The notes under the pieces are model-generated. The model was not told where the DNA came from, made no database searches, and worked only from the letters and a program-made list of their open reading frames with translations. A stretch of DNA of 64,000 nucleotides from UBA1930 sp943368475. GTDB taxonomy: Bacteria > Bacteroidota > Bacteroidia > Chitinophagales > Chitinophagaceae. Positions 63,120-64,000 of this stretch are shown piece by piece (the first letter of the stretch is position 1; each line of letters opens with the position of its first letter). Position numbers and translations under genes: made by a program. Location: the NCBI GenBank assembly GCA_943368475.1, contig CALRLF020000002.1, positions 62,001 to 126,000 on the forward strand, read 5' to 3'.

Positions 63120-63653
63120 TTAGCTATTATGCACAATTGAGTAGCCAATTAATGCAGGGTTTTCAGCATCAGTTTTATGGGAGTTGATAAATGAAAACTT
63201 TTCTAACAATTTTATAGAAGGCTGGTTGTTTTGATGAACGAAGGCTTCTATTGTTTCAACCTGAAGTGTATTGAATGCATAGTACATTACTTTTTCAACA
63301 GCTTCTGTCATTGTTCCTTGAGATTGATAGCTTGGCAACAGTTCAAACCCAATTTCACAGTTCTTGTGTTCTTTTGAAAAGCCAAATAGGCAAATGGTTC
63401 CAACCAATACATTGTTGTTAGCCAAAGTTATTGCCCAATAGAGGGCTTTATTGGTATCAATATTTTCATTAACGGCTTGTATAAATTTTCTTGCATCTTC
63501 AATAGCGTTGCATATTGGACGGTCGAGGTATTTATTTATTTCTTTATCAGTACGTAAAGTAAAAATTGCCTGCTCATCGTTAAGGGTAAGTTTTCGAAGT
63601 ACCAACCTTTCAGTGGTTAAAATTGGGAAAGGGTTGATAAAGTTGTTTAACAT
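63120..63653 (-). CDS. RimJ/RimL-like GNAT acetyltransferase
   Basis: The 177-residue protein is one GNAT domain: TERLVLRKLTLND at the start, GTICLFGF, then EIGFELLPSYQSQGTMTEAVEKVMYYAF with the acetyl-CoA loop QSQGTM. EAFVHQNNQPSIKLLEKFSF follows with the conserved Asn and helix. This is the RimJ/RimL type that acetylates N-terminal amines or small amines; here the acceptor is unknown. A 160-base gap separates it from the UPF0173 gene. Confidence 0.85.
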   Translation of the reverse strand: MLNNFINPFPILTTERLVLRKLTLNDEQAIFTLRTDKEINKYLDRPICNAIEDARKFIQAVNENIDTNKALYWAITLANNNVLVGTICLFGFSKEHKNCEIGFELLPSYQSQGTMTEAVEKVMYYAFNTLQVETIEAFVHQNNQPSIKLLEKFSFINSHKTDAENPALIGYSIVHNS

Positions 63654-63702
63654 GTTTTGATATATTGATTTGTAGGTGGTGAAGATTTGTATTGTTTTTT
63701 AA

Positions 63703-63999
63703 TCAATCAATTTTGGAATTAGTTTCCAAAAGTTGTTTTGCCAATTTCAAATTTGTTTTGTCGCTTTTATTAATTGCTAAAAAATATTTTGACTGCCAAA
63801 GCTGCGTTTTTTCTGCTTGCTTATTTGTTACTATGTCCCAAGGAGGATAAACCCTAATTCCACATTTTCCTTTTTTGTTGTATCCTGTTATAATTCCTTT
63901 ATCAAGGAGGATAGACTTTGGGAAAATAAATTGCCCAAAATCATCGCCTCTGTTCGTAGAGATAATTACAAAATCAAATTCATCTGTCAGGTTAAAAGG
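63703..63999 (-). CDS. mepB: C-terminal end of a MepB-like protein, cut by the window edge
   Basis: A minus-strand frame enters from the right edge and ends in TGA at 63703-63705, leaving 98 residues. It reads FDFVIISTNRGDDFGQFIFPKSILLDKGIITGYNKKGKCGIRVYPPWD, then KQAEKTQLWQSKYFLAI. GQFIFPKSIL, GxRVYPPWD and Q..KTQ.WQ..YF are the conserved blocks of the MepB family, known from the mepRAB operon of staphylococci and of unknown function. The N-terminus is outside the window, so its start and neighbours cannot be judged. Confidence 0.8.
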   Translation of the reverse strand, partial: PFNLTDEFDFVIISTNRGDDFGQFIFPKSILLDKGIITGYNKKGKCGIRVYPPWDIVTNKQAEKTQLWQSKYFLAINKSDKTNLKLAKQLLETNSKID

Positions 64000-64000
64000 T

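Overview
The window looks like a chromosomal segment of an AT-rich Bacteroidota, most likely a Chitinophagaceae-type organism. The pointers are Bacteroidetes-type proteins (YebC with an MGRIFEVRK N-terminus, DUF5683, DUF1573 pairs, fused E1 alpha/beta 2-oxoacid dehydrogenase, secreted repeat proteins), genes without clear Shine-Dalgarno sequences, and the order parA-parB-DUF5683-dapB. The assignment rests on protein character only; there is no rRNA or tRNA gene in the window.

Bases 1-34456 are one long, plus-strand surface-polysaccharide locus, tightly packed with many 1-29 base overlaps. It opens with a nonulosonic-acid (sialic/legionaminic-type) block: the tail of a CMP-sugar cytidylyltransferase, an SDR, NeuB and NeuC, with an MBOAT/SGNH O-acetylation pair between them. 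Next come an ABC exporter (Wzm/Wzt), a run of glycosyltransferases (GT2, GT4, GT-B), a methyltransferase, two AsnB-type amidotransferases, a Wzy/ligase-like membrane protein, a GNAT and a CapK/PaaK-like adenylating enzyme. A WlbA/WlbB/WlbC-like trio (dehydrogenase, N-acetyltransferase, aminotransferase) fits a 2,3-diacetamido-uronic acid. The end carries an aminotransferase, a small phosphoglycosyl transferase and a PglF/CapD-like 4,6-dehydratase, which together would make and load an amino-trideoxy sugar (AATGal/bacillosamine type) onto undecaprenyl phosphate. A CpsB/YwqE-type phosphatase closes the block.

Bases 34567-53000 are mixed cell functions: an M1 peptidase, a class I aminotransferase, two DUF1573 proteins, a fused 2-oxoacid dehydrogenase E1, a 1327-residue secreted repeat protein, YebC, an amino-acid permease, a dicarboxylate symporter, DedA and two tandem MFS paralogues. 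Bases 53000-64000 hold a GT9 transferase, a YjdI/YjdJ-like pair, a 54-residue membrane protein, a TPR histidine kinase with its LuxR-type regulator, dapB, DUF5683, parB, parA, a UPF0173 hydrolase, a GNAT and the C-terminal end of a MepB-like protein.

The most unusual signal is non-coding. Three intergenic gaps (52963-53088, 60857-60938, 62012-62276) hold degenerate tandem repeats of exactly 7 or 9 bases that switch part-way to their own reverse complement. Each has a different unit sequence but the same plan. Separately, two gaps (46577-46658 and 55471-55545) share a hairpin element whose loop is conserved while its stem changes on both sides. Several clean hairpin terminators separate the transcription units.
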